Positions 27,062-34,462 of a DNA stretch of 64,000 bases are shown piece after piece. Position 1 is the first letter of the stretch, and the number at the start of each line of letters is the position of its first letter. The position numbers and the translations under genes are program-made. Source of the stretch: Phytomonospora sp040655735 (lineage in GTDB: Bacteria; Actinomycetota; Actinomycetes; Mycobacteriales; Micromonosporaceae); NCBI RefSeq assembly GCF_040655735.1, contig NZ_JBFAKK010000005.1, forward strand, positions 248,001-312,000, in the 5' to 3' direction. Under the pieces are notes generated by a model that had not been told where the DNA came from, made no database searches, and was given only the letters and a program-made list of their open reading frames with translations.

Positions 27062-27850
27062 TCAGTCCCGGCCGCCGAACACCCCCTCGAACGCCTCCAG
27101 CGCCGCCCCGCCGCCGTAGATCCCGAACACCACGCGGTCGAAGTACGGCACCGCCGCCAGGCCTTGCGCGAAGGCGCCCGCGACCACCGCCGGGTCGTTG
27201 CGGAAGACTCCGCATCCCCACGCACCCAACACCAGTACCCGGTGCCCGTGTGCGGCGGCGACGGTGAGCACGCGTTCGGCGCGGCGGCGCAGGACTTCGG
27301 GCACCGACGCGGCCAGGTGCGGCGTGTTGCGTTCGACGGCGCCGAGGTTGGGGGCCGCCGAGGTCAGGAAGCTCGCCTCGTAGGGCTCTTCGAGCAGGCG
27401 GCCCTTGTCGTCGCGGAACACCGGGACGGCGGGGGAGTGGATCACGCGGTCGCTGTAGCGCAGGTCGCCCTGTGCCCGGTGGAAGGCGTAGAACTCCGGC
27501 TGGGTCAGCAGACACGGGTACAGCCCCGACGACCGCGCCACGGCCTCCTCCTGGGCCTGCGCGCCCCCCAGGAAGCCGCCCCCGGGGTTCTTGGCCGACG
27601 CGAACACGAGGGCGGCGACGTCGGGCGCCAGCCGCCGCGCTGCCTCCAAAGTGGACTCCGCGGTGACCTCGACGACCGGCTCGGCCCGCGATCCGCTCGG
27701 CCGCGGTGAGTCCCCGGGTTCGTGGCACCTGGTCTCGCGGACGGCACCCGCGACGTCGATGTCCATCGTGCGTCCCGAGGGGGTCTCGTAGCAGCCGGCC
27801 TCGGCGATCTCGACGGTCCGGCGGGCGATCTCGCGCAGTCTGCCGCTCAT
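27062..27850 (-). CDS. Microbial-type poly(ADP-ribose) glycohydrolase (TIGR02452/DUF2263)
   Basis: Cytosolic hydrolase of 262 aa that removes ADP-ribose polymers from proteins (family knowledge, as in Thermomonospora PARG). The PARG signature is complete: GGG at residues 90-92 and QEE at 100-102, separated by FLGGAQA, with the substrate loop FASAKNPGGGF. The N-terminal TIGR02452 helix (LREIARRTVEIAEAGCY) and the C-terminal LGAWGCGVFRNDP segment are also typical. No partner ADP-ribosyltransferase is nearby. The stop lies 15 bases from the convergent MFS gene. Confidence 0.85.
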   Translation of the reverse strand: MSGRLREIARRTVEIAEAGCYETPSGRTMDIDVAGAVRETRCHEPGDSPRPSGSRAEPVVEVTAESTLEAARRLAPDVAALVFASAKNPGGGFLGGAQAQEEAVARSSGLYPCLLTQPEFYAFHRAQGDLRYSDRVIHSPAVPVFRDDKGRLLEEPYEASFLTSAAPNLGAVERNTPHLAASVPEVLRRRAERVLTVAAAHGHRVLVLGAWGCGVFRNDPAVVAGAFAQGLAAVPYFDRVVFGIYGGGAALEAFEGVFGGRD

Positions 27851-27890
27851 GCCCGCAGGCTATGCGCCGCATCGCCGGCCGCACAACGAG

Positions 27891-27918
27891 AAAACGCCCC
27901 GACCAGGTGGCCGGGGCG
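27891..27918 (-). terminator. Rho-independent terminator of the NlpC/P60 gene
   Basis: CGCCCCG pairs with CGGGGCG around a partly paired loop (27895-27918), followed on the minus strand by TTTT (27894-27891); 15 bases after the stop codon. Confidence 0.85.
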
Positions 27919-27933
27919 CGTCCTCGCTCGTCG

Positions 27934-28899
27934 TCAGGGCCTGCCGAAGCCGTACACCGGCATGGAGTCCACAGGGGACACCCGGACGTTCTGCCCGGCT
28001 TCGGGCGCGTGGATGATCTTCCCTTCGCCGGCGTAGATGCCGACGTGGTGGATGTCGTTGTAGTAGAAGACCAGGTCGCCCGGTTTGACCGCGTCGCGGT
28101 CGACCTTGCGGACCGAGTCCCATTGCATGGCCGCGTTGTGCGGCAGGGCCACGCCGGCACTGCTCCACGCCGCCGAGGTCAGCCCCGAGCAGTCGTAACC
28201 GCCCGGCGAGGACCCGCCCCACTGGTAGGGGGTGCCCAGCGCGCTGTGGGCGTACCGGACCGCCTCGGAGCCGTCGCCACCGGCGGGCAGTGAGCCCAGT
28301 GTGTAGGTGCGGCCCTCGTTGTAGGTGAAGGAGGCGCCGTCGCGCAGCGTCGTCAGCCGGGAGAGTTCGGTCTCGATCGTGCCGCGCTTCTCGGCGAGCT
28401 CCTTCTCCAGGCGCTCCTTCTCGACGCGCAGTTCGGCGATGGTGGTCCGCTCCGACTCCAGGGCCCGCTGGGTCTCCAGGAGTCCGGTGAGTTCGCGGTC
28501 CTCCTGCCAGGCCAGGAAGTCCAGCGTCGTGAGGCGCTCGGCGAGCTCGTCGGCGTGACCGGAGAGCATCGCGTTGAGCTGGCTCAGACCGCCGGTCTGG
28601 TAGTAGTGCATGGCGATCGCGCTGAGGTTGTCGTCGTTGGCGGCCATGAGTTCGCGCAGCGGGCCGAGGGCGTTGTCGATCTCCTCGGAGCGCTCGTTGA
28701 CCGCGTCGAGTTCCTCGGCGGCCTTGTTGTACTGCTCCACGACGACTTCGAGGTCGTGGGAAGCGGTGTCGATCTGTTCGTCCAATGTGGGGTCGGCATG
28801 CGCCGCCGACGGAGAAAGGGCGAGCGCGGTGACGACCGCGCCGGTGAACAGGAGTCTGGAGATTGTTGCGAGATACCGGGTCGGCACCGGAGTGGTCAT
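27934..28899 (-). CDS. Secreted NlpC/P60 peptidoglycan endopeptidase
   Basis: Exported cell-wall hydrolase, 321 aa from ATG 28899, with AAGGAG 9 bases upstream; a TTG at 28917 would overlap that site. Signal peptide ends at AHA; residues 40-190 are coiled coil (PcsB/RipA-like autoinhibitory segment), then the NlpC/P60 domain with catalytic Cys in YDCSGL, His in DIHHVGIYAGEG and the third polar residue in IIHAPE. It cleaves peptide stems, typically D-Glu-mDAP. Tandem with a same-strand paralog 117 bases upstream; a long hairpin fills the gap. Confidence 0.9.
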   Translation of the reverse strand: MTTPVPTRYLATISRLLFTGAVVTALALSPSAAHADPTLDEQIDTASHDLEVVVEQYNKAAEELDAVNERSEEIDNALGPLRELMAANDDNLSAIAMHYYQTGGLSQLNAMLSGHADELAERLTTLDFLAWQEDRELTGLLETQRALESERTTIAELRVEKERLEKELAEKRGTIETELSRLTTLRDGASFTYNEGRTYTLGSLPAGGDGSEAVRYAHSALGTPYQWGGSSPGGYDCSGLTSAAWSSAGVALPHNAAMQWDSVRKVDRDAVKPGDLVFYYNDIHHVGIYAGEGKIIHAPEAGQNVRVSPVDSMPVYGFGRP

Positions 28900-28914
28900 G
28901 ATGACCGGCTCCTT

Positions 28915-28985
28915 CAAAGGTCCCCGGGGGTGGTGACAGGTTGTGTGGGGTCAGCGCCGTAGCGTACCACCCCCGGGTTGCTTTG
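28915..28985 (-). promoter_or_regulatory. Long stem-loop in the gap between the two NlpC/P60 genes
   Basis: A perfect 12-bp stem (28923-28934 with 28966-28977) is continued, after a 3-base internal loop, by CAAAG/CTTTG (28915-28919 with 28981-28985). Its end touches the ribosome-binding site (28909-28914). A TACGCT box lies in the loop and could be a -10 of a second promoter. It could act as attenuator, mRNA stabiliser or partial terminator; sequence cannot decide. Confidence 0.6.
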
Positions 28986-29016
28986 AGACGAGGTGTCCGG
29001 GTTCGTGCGAACGGGT

Positions 29017-29952
29017 CTAGCTGGGCCGGCCGAATCCGTCGATCGACATGGAGTCGAGCGGTGCGGTCGTCACCGACTGCCCCGGTTGTGGGGCGTGCAC
29101 GATGACGTTCTCGCCGGCATAGATGGCGACATGGCTGAGTCCGTTGTAGAACACCAGGTCACCGGGGGCGAGTTCGTCGCGGCTCACGTGCGGGACCTCG
29201 TTCCACTGCATGTTCGTGTTGTGCGACAGGCCGACGCCCGCCGCTCCCCAGGCGCCTTGGGTCAGACCGGAGCAGTCCCATGAGCCCGGACCGGCATCGC
29301 CGTAGCCGTAGGGTTCGCCGATCTGGTCGTAGGCGAACTGCACCGCGTCGCCCGCGCGGCCGCTGGGCGGCGGGGGCTTGCCGGGGCCGCTGGGCGGCGG
29401 CGCCAGCTGGTCTTGCATGGCGAGCAGTTCGTCGAGGTCGCCCTCGATCTTGTCCTTCTTCTCCTTGATCTCCTTCTTGAGATCCTCCTGCTCCTTGATC
29501 GTGGTCGCCAGCGACTCCTCCTCGGTGTGGAGGGCGGTGGTGGCCTCGTTGAAGGAGCGGATCTCGGAGATCTGCGTCTGCCCGAGTTGACTGATCAGCG
29601 AGAGTCGCTCGATCGTCTCGTCGGGGGAGCCCGACAGCATGATGTTGACCTGGCTGAGGTTGCCGCCGGTATAGGTGCTCGAAGCGATCGCGTCGACCTC
29701 ATCTTGCGCGGCGGCGACCGACTCGGCCAGGGGGATCAGCGCCTTCTCGATCTCTTTTTGGCGCTTCTCGGCCTTCTTGAGATTCTCCCGGGCGGCGTTG
29801 TACTGCTCGGTGATCTTCTCTAGCTCGTCGCCCTTTTTCTCGACCTGTTCTTCGATCTCGTCGAGGCTGGGGTCCGCATGTGCGGGGCTTGCGGTGAACA
29901 GCAGCGCAAGAGCTGCCGCTGCCGCGGCCAGGGCGACATAACGGATTCGCAC
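29017..29952 (-). CDS. Secreted NlpC/P60 peptidoglycan endopeptidase under c-di-AMP control
   Basis: Paralog of the downstream gene, 311 aa from GTG 29952 (AAGGAG 10 bases upstream). Signal peptide (AHA cleavage), a Glu/Lys-rich coiled coil (about 30-190), a short Pro-Gly linker, and an NlpC/P60 domain with Cys in WDCSGL, His in LSHVAIYAGENV and the VIVHAPQ strand. Both genes end in the same DSM...GFGRP motif, showing recent duplication. Its leader contains a c-di-AMP riboswitch, a known way for actinomycetes to control wall hydrolases. Confidence 0.92.
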   Translation of the reverse strand: MRIRYVALAAAAAALALLFTASPAHADPSLDEIEEQVEKKGDELEKITEQYNAARENLKKAEKRQKEIEKALIPLAESVAAAQDEVDAIASSTYTGGNLSQVNIMLSGSPDETIERLSLISQLGQTQISEIRSFNEATTALHTEEESLATTIKEQEDLKKEIKEKKDKIEGDLDELLAMQDQLAPPPSGPGKPPPPSGRAGDAVQFAYDQIGEPYGYGDAGPGSWDCSGLTQGAWGAAGVGLSHNTNMQWNEVPHVSRDELAPGDLVFYNGLSHVAIYAGENVIVHAPQPGQSVTTAPLDSMSIDGFGRPS

Positions 29953-29969
29953 CGGTGGTCGGCTCCTTC

Positions 29970-30095
29970 TTCCTCGAACCGCCTACCGGGTTAGCTGACG
30001 GGCTCGGGCGGGAAGAAGCATCGCCCTACCTGCGTTGTGCGGCAGGATTCGCCCCAATGGCGTGGTTCCCCGGTTCACCTGGGGGTGGCGCGTGA
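29970..30095 (-). ncRNA. ydaO/yuaA c-di-AMP riboswitch
   Basis: Read on the minus strand, the leader carries the conserved actinobacterial ydaO blocks in order: CCGGGGAACC, GGGGCGAATCC, GCCCGAGCCCGTCAGCTAAC and GGTAGGCGGTTC, followed by the GAAGGAGCC ribosome site. These match the cyclic-di-AMP riboswitch consensus remembered from actinobacterial rpf and NlpC/P60 leaders, where the ligand usually turns expression off. Boundaries are approximate. Confidence 0.85.
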
Positions 30096-30166
30096 GCGTC
30101 GGTGATTCGGCGGTGTCGCCCGGTGTCACCGGGGTGGTGGCAAGGGGTCCGGGCTGACGGAGCCCA

Positions 30167-30196
30167 AGAGTAGGGTGAGTCGACGGTCGATATCAA
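30167..30196 (-). promoter_or_regulatory. Promoter of the riboswitch-NlpC/P60 transcript
   Basis: On the minus strand TTGATA (30191-30196) and TACTCT (30167-30172) are separated by 18 bases. Transcription would start near 30160, giving a leader of about 210 bases that contains the whole riboswitch. Confidence 0.65.
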
Positions 30197-30272
30197 GTCG
30201 TGACGTACTTCAATCCCTCGAATGGCACAGCCCGTGGGCGCATCGTACTGCGAGGATGACCCCCTGCGGTCG

Positions 30273-30297
30273 TGTACGATAGGGGGGTGGGGTATAC
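30273..30297. promoter_or_regulatory. Candidate CsoR operator
   Basis: A G-tract flanked by TAC-type ends (GTACGATAGGGGGGTGGGGT then ATAC) resembles the GC-rich CsoR box with inverted TA-rich flanks. It lies 29 bases before the csoR start. Confidence 0.5.
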
Positions 30298-30325
30298 GGA
30301 CGGCGAAAATGCAGAGGTGAGCGGC

Positions 30326-30610
30326 ATGGCGGACTATTGGTACAGCACGGACAAGAAGGCGCTCCTTTCGCGGCTTCGCCGGATCGAAGGGCAGGTCCGC
30401 GGACTCCAGCGCATGGTCGAGGGCGACGAGTACTGCATCGACATCCTCACCCAGATCTCGGCGGCCGACAAAGCGCTCAAAGCCGTCGCCGTGAGTCTGC
30501 TCGAAGGCCATATCGGCCACTGCGTCATGGAGGCCGGCACCGATGCCGACGCCGCCGCGGCGAAAGTGAAAGAGGCCTCCGACGCGATCGCCCGGCTCGT
30601 TCGCTCCTAG
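30326..30610 (+). CDS. csoR: CsoR-family copper-sensing repressor
   Basis: All-helical metal-responsive repressor, 94 aa from ATG 30326 (GAGGTGA 5 bases upstream). The Cu(I) ligands are all present with CsoR spacing: Cys37, His62 and Cys66 (in EYCIDIL and EGHIGHCV), the same pattern as the M. tuberculosis protein. Binding of Cu(I) releases DNA. A GC-rich operator precedes it. Downstream, 22 bases away, is a membrane-anchored His-rich protein; the usual CopZ/CopA partners are missing from the window. Confidence 0.9.
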   Translation: MADYWYSTDKKALLSRLRRIEGQVRGLQRMVEGDEYCIDILTQISAADKALKAVAVSLLEGHIGHCVMEAGTDADAAAAKVKEASDAIARLVRS

Positions 30611-30632
30611 CGCTCTGCGTACCCTTCACCCC

Positions 30633-31589
30633 ATGAAGACCGGCGGCAGGAAAGTAGATCCGAAGCTGCCCATCTACGTCGGCGTGCTCGTGCTCGCCGT
30701 CCTGATGGGCGTCGGCGTCGGCCGTGTCCTCGGCCCGGTGTCCACCTACCCCGGCGATCCCGGGCAGAACGCCGGCGACCAGAGCGCCGCCGCCCCACCG
30801 CAGGGCGGCGGACCCGTCGTCGCCGCCGACGGCCACATCCACGGCGGCACCATCGGCGCGGGCGGCTCCGCCGGCGGCGCGCCCGCGCTCGGCGGCCTGG
30901 AGATCTCCGCCTCCGGCTACACCCTCGCCCCCGCCGCCGACGAGTTCGGCGCCGCCGGCGATCCGCAGTCGATCTCCTTCCAGATCCTGCGCGCCGACGG
31001 CACACCGGCCACCGAGTTCGCCGTCGTGCACGAGAAGTCCATGCACTTCTTCGTTGTCCGCCGCGACTTCGGCGACTACCGGCACCTGCACCCGGAGATG
31101 GCCCCCGACGGAACGTGGAGCGTCGAGGCGGCCCTCGCCGACCCCGGCCCCTACCGCATGTACGCCGACTTCACCGCGATCGACGCCGCCGGCACCCAGA
31201 CCGCGGTCACCCTCGGCGCCGACCTCGCCGTCTCCGGCGACTACCGCCCCGAGAAGCTCCCGGCCCCGGCCGTCGAGTCGACTGTGGACGGTTTGACCGC
31301 CGCGATGTCGGGCACCGCCACACCTGGCGTCGCCAGCCCGGTCCTGTTCACCGTGACCCGCGACGGGCGGCCGGTCGGACTCCAGCCCTACCTCGGCGCC
31401 TTCGGCCACCTCGTGGCCCTGCGCGACGGCGACCTCGGCTTCGTGCACGTCCACCCCGAACCCCAGTTGTTCGACGGGGCCGTGAAGTTCTGGGTCACCG
31501 CGCCGACCCCGGGCACCTACCGCCTCTACCTCGACTTCCAGGTCGACGGGAAGGTCCACACCGCCGACTACGTCGTCGTGGTCGAGTAA
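30633..31589 (+). CDS. Membrane-anchored His-rich protein, probable copper-response partner
   Basis: Exported protein of 318 aa anchored by one N-terminal helix (residues 12-32), followed by a Gly/Ala-rich spacer with DGHIHGG and two similar beta-rich halves. Each half has a conserved His cluster: VHEKSMHFFVVRRDF with YRHLHPEM in the first, FGHLVALRDGDLGFVHVHPE in the second. HLHP/HVHP clusters suit metal binding outside the membrane. Probably co-transcribed with csoR, so a role in copper handling is likely but inferred. I know no named family. Confidence 0.6.
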   Translation: MKTGGRKVDPKLPIYVGVLVLAVLMGVGVGRVLGPVSTYPGDPGQNAGDQSAAAPPQGGGPVVAADGHIHGGTIGAGGSAGGAPALGGLEISASGYTLAPAADEFGAAGDPQSISFQILRADGTPATEFAVVHEKSMHFFVVRRDFGDYRHLHPEMAPDGTWSVEAALADPGPYRMYADFTAIDAAGTQTAVTLGADLAVSGDYRPEKLPAPAVESTVDGLTAAMSGTATPGVASPVLFTVTRDGRPVGLQPYLGAFGHLVALRDGDLGFVHVHPEPQLFDGAVKFWVTAPTPGTYRLYLDFQVDGKVHTADYVVVVE

Positions 31590-31629
31590 TCCGCTTGCCG
31601 CCGCCGCCAAGTGCGGCGAGCATGGCCGG

Positions 31630-32100
31630 ATGCTCCCCTCGGCACCCGTCATCCGCGCCTACGCCGATGACGACTGGCCCGCCGTCTCCCGCATCCACGA
31701 CGCAGCCCGGCTCGACGAGCTGCGCGACTCCGCCGGCGTCGAGGCCTTCTTGACCCTTGAGGCGACCGCCGAGGAGGAAGGCCTCTTCGACGGCGACCTC
31801 TGGGTGGCCACAGTGGACGGAGAGGTGGCCGGCTTCGCCGCCTACGACGAGGGCGAACTCACCTGGCTCTATGTCGATCCCGGCCGCTACCGCAGCGGCG
31901 TCGGCCGGGCCCTGCTGCGCCACGCGCTCGCCGCGTCGGGCGACGAGCGCGTCGAGACCACCGTCCTCGACGGCAATCCCGCGGCTTTTGCGCTGTACCT
32001 GGCCGAGGGCTTCGCCGTCGTCGAGACGCGGGTCGGCAAGCTCGCCGGGAACGAGCGCTTCGAGGCCACCGGTCACATCATGGAGTGGTGCCGGCCCTGA
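31630..32100 (+). CDS. GNAT-family N-acetyltransferase
   Basis: Acetyltransferase of 156 aa. Shows the GNAT core: beta-4 LTWLYVDPGRYRSGVGRALL with the acetyl-CoA loop RSGVGRA, and a C-terminal NPAAFALYLAEGF segment. Resembles small-molecule GNATs; substrate unknown. Starts at ATG 31630, 40 bases after the preceding gene. Its last 23 bases overlap the end of the convergent MFS gene. Confidence 0.8.
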   Translation: MLPSAPVIRAYADDDWPAVSRIHDAARLDELRDSAGVEAFLTLEATAEEEGLFDGDLWVATVDGEVAGFAAYDEGELTWLYVDPGRYRSGVGRALLRHALAASGDERVETTVLDGNPAAFALYLAEGFAVVETRVGKLAGNERFEATGHIMEWCRP

Positions 32101-33439
32101 CCTTCGCCGCGAAGGCGATGACGGCGCCGGCCAGCAGCATCGCGACGCCGACGATCAGCATCCGGTCCATTCCCGCGTCCCAGCCCAGTGAGCTGAGGGT
32201 CGAGATGGCCACCGCGACGCCCACCGAGGAACCGATGTAGCGGGCGGTGTTGTTGGCGCCCGACCCCATCCCGGCGCGGTGCGGCGGGACGCTGTCGATG
32301 GCCAGCCGCGCCGAGGCCGCGTTGACCAGGCCGGCGCCGATCCCGGAGAGCCCGAAACCGAGCAGCACCCGCCACAGGACCCAGCCGCCGGCGGCGCCGG
32401 TGCCCAGGAGCAGCAGGTTCGTCGAGGAGAGCAGGTAGCCCAGCGCGAGCAGTCGTGAGGGCCGGATCGGGATCCGGCGGGCGGTGAGCGCGGCGGCCAG
32501 CGAGGCCGAGGCCCACAGCGTGAACATCAGCGAGGTGTCGAAGGCGCTGAAGCCGTGCGCGTGCTGCCAGACGGTCGCGGTGACGCTGCCGACGCCGATG
32601 ATGGCCAGTCCGTTGAGCAGCGCGCCTCCGGTGGCCAGCAGGAACAGCGGCTGGCGGAACAGGGCGAGGTCGAGCATCGGCTCGGCGGTGCGCGACTCGA
32701 CGAGGGCGAAGGCGGCGGTGAACACGACCGTGGCGGCCAGCAGGCCGAGTACTTCGGGGCTGGTCCAGCCGGTCCGCCCGAGGGTGACCGCCGACAGCAG
32801 CGCCACCAGTGCGGCGGCCAGCAGCGCCATGCCCGCCAGGTCGGTGCGGCTTCGGTGTCCCGCGCGCGACTCCGGCAGTGCCCGCGAGGCGATCACCAGG
32901 GCGATGCCGCCGGCCACGGGAACCCAGTAGACGGCCCGCCAGTTCAGCAAGGTCAGCGCACCGGCCAGCGGTGGACCGGCGGCCAGGCCGGCGCCGAGCG
33001 CGGCGGCCCACATGCCGGTGGCCTTCGCGCGGGCCATCGGGTCGACGAAGACGTGCCCGACGATGCCGAGGCTCGCCGCGAGGAGGGCGGCGCCCGCCGC
33101 GCCCTGCCCGATGCGGGCGGCGATCAGCAGCGCGGGGGTCGTCGCGAGGGCGCCGACGGCGCTGGTGGCCGCGAGCGCGGCGGCGCCGTAGGCGAACAGG
33201 CGCCGGCGGCCGAGGTTGTCGGCGAGCGAGCCGGTGACCAGCAGCAGTGCGGCGAGGCCGAGCGGGTTGGCGTTCAGGATCCAGGTCTGCTCGGTCACGC
33301 CCGCCCCGACGCCGGCGGCGGTCTCGGGGAGCGTGATGAGCGGGACGACGTAGACCGACAGGACGAGCAGGGGCGCGGCGGCGGCGATGGCGAGGGTGGT
33401 GGTGTGGGTCTCGGTTCTGGTGAGCGTCGGGGTGGTCAA
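32078..33439 (-). CDS. MFS drug/metabolite exporter
   Basis: Transporter of 453 aa, about 14 hydrophobic segments, related to DHA2 pumps: GSLADNLGRRRLFAYGA (motif A), RIGQGAAGAALLAASLGIV and AALGAGLAAGPPLAGAL (motif C-like). It is divergent from an HxlR regulator; two matching 18-bp operators lie between them, so the exporter is very probably under HxlR control. The 3' end overlaps the GNAT gene by 23 bp. Substrate unknown. Confidence 0.82.
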   Translation of the reverse strand: MTTPTLTRTETHTTTLAIAAAAPLLVLSVYVVPLITLPETAAGVGAGVTEQTWILNANPLGLAALLLVTGSLADNLGRRRLFAYGAAALAATSAVGALATTPALLIAARIGQGAAGAALLAASLGIVGHVFVDPMARAKATGMWAAALGAGLAAGPPLAGALTLLNWRAVYWVPVAGGIALVIASRALPESRAGHRSRTDLAGMALLAAALVALLSAVTLGRTGWTSPEVLGLLAATVVFTAAFALVESRTAEPMLDLALFRQPLFLLATGGALLNGLAIIGVGSVTATVWQHAHGFSAFDTSLMFTLWASASLAAALTARRIPIRPSRLLALGYLLSSTNLLLLGTGAAGGWVLWRVLLGFGLSGIGAGLVNAASARLAIDSVPPHRAGMGSGANNTARYIGSSVGVAVAISTLSSLGWDAGMDRMLIVGVAMLLAGAVIAFAAKVRAGTTP

Positions 33440-33450
33440 GGCGGCTCCTT

Positions 33451-33509
33451 GGTTCGTTCATTGAACTCGCGAGCGCCACGCTAACACTCTCGGTTCGTTG
33501 AACGAACTC
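33451..33509. promoter_or_regulatory. Twin HxlR operators
   Basis: GGTTCGTTCATTGAACTC (33451-33468) and GGTTCGTTGAACGAACTC (33492-33509) differ at only a few central bases; each is a near-perfect dyad. They are 41 bp apart start to start, about four helical turns, and cover the whole divergent gap. Confidence 0.75.
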
Positions 33510-33529
33510 ACGGGGTTTAGGATCGGTCC

Positions 33530-34051
33530 ATGGCACTGGGCAAGGACTACGACAACCAGCGGGACTGCTCACTGGCGCGCGCCCTCGAACTGGTCGGCGA
33601 GCGCTGGACGATGCTGATCGTGCGCGACGCGTTCTTCGGCGTCCGCCGCTACAGCGACTTCCTGTCCCACCTGGAGACGCCCCGGGCGGTCCTGGCCGAC
33701 CGCCTCTCGAACCTGGTGGCGGCCGGCATCCTCGCCAAGCGCCGCTACAGCGACTCGCCCGTGCGCGAGGAGTACGTCCTCACCGACGCCGGCCGCGCCC
33801 TGTGGCCGGTGCTGGCCGCGCTGGGGACCTGGTCGGCGCGCTACGTCATGGACGGCGAGGTGCCCCGCATCTACGCCCACGCCGAGTGCGGGCGCCGGCT
33901 GACCGGGGGATCGGTGTGCCCGAGCTGCGGGCCGGTCGGCGCCGACGAGGTCGAGATCCGGCCCGGCCCCGACGCCGACTTCGTGCGCGAGGACCCGGTC
34001 AGTGTCGCCCTGCGGGAGCCCAAGCGGCTGCTGGTGCCCATCCGCGGGTAG
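33530..34051 (+). CDS. HxlR-family transcriptional regulator
   Basis: Winged-helix regulator of 173 aa. N-terminal CSLARALELVGERWTMLIVRD, central YSDFLSHLE then LADRLSNLVAAGIL, and the wing VREEYVLTDAGR are all family hallmarks. The C-terminal extension holds a small Cys cluster (AECGRRLTGGSVCPSCGP, Cys-X11-Cys-X2-Cys) that may bind zinc, as seen in some actinobacterial HxlR proteins. Divergent from an MFS exporter with shared operators. Confidence 0.88.
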   Translation: MALGKDYDNQRDCSLARALELVGERWTMLIVRDAFFGVRRYSDFLSHLETPRAVLADRLSNLVAAGILAKRRYSDSPVREEYVLTDAGRALWPVLAALGTWSARYVMDGEVPRIYAHAECGRRLTGGSVCPSCGPVGADEVEIRPGPDADFVREDPVSVALREPKRLLVPIRG

Positions 34052-34116
34052 CGCCCGATGTCGGTGGCCTCGTGCATGATCGGCGCGACGATTTCCCCGA
34101 GCGGACGGACGGGCCC

Positions 34117-34458
34117 ATGCCGATCACGAACCAGCGGGTGGCGGAGTACGCGTTCCTGCAAGGGCTCTACGACGACCCGTACTTCCCCGACCACGTCGTC
34201 GACAAGGGCCGGGCGATCCTGCTGCGCCTGTGCGAGCGGATCGAGGCGGACAAGCCCGCCGACCTGACCGCCCTCTACGCGCTGACCCATGCCGCGACCG
34301 AGGAGTTCAACCTCCTCGAAGCCGAGTTCGACGCGGCCGGCAGTGAGATCGAGACCGTCGCGCGCGAGGAGATCGGTGAGGACTTCTGGTTCGTCGCCGG
34401 CGCCTACGGGTTCACCGAGGCCGACGCCGAGAAGCTGATCTCCCCTCGCGACTGGTGA
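34117..34458 (+). CDS. DUF5713 family protein
   Basis: Small acidic cytosolic protein of 113 aa starting MPITNQRVAEYAFLQGLYDD. The pattern FPDHVVDKGRAILLRLCERIE, ALTHAATEEFN, and a C-terminal FVAGAYGF matches the DUF5713 family, which has no known function. Start ATG 34117 is the family start. Stop lies 4 bases from that of the convergent gene. Confidence 0.7.
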   Translation: MPITNQRVAEYAFLQGLYDDPYFPDHVVDKGRAILLRLCERIEADKPADLTALYALTHAATEEFNLLEAEFDAAGSEIETVAREEIGEDFWFVAGAYGFTEADAEKLISPRDW

Positions 34459-34462
34459 GCGT

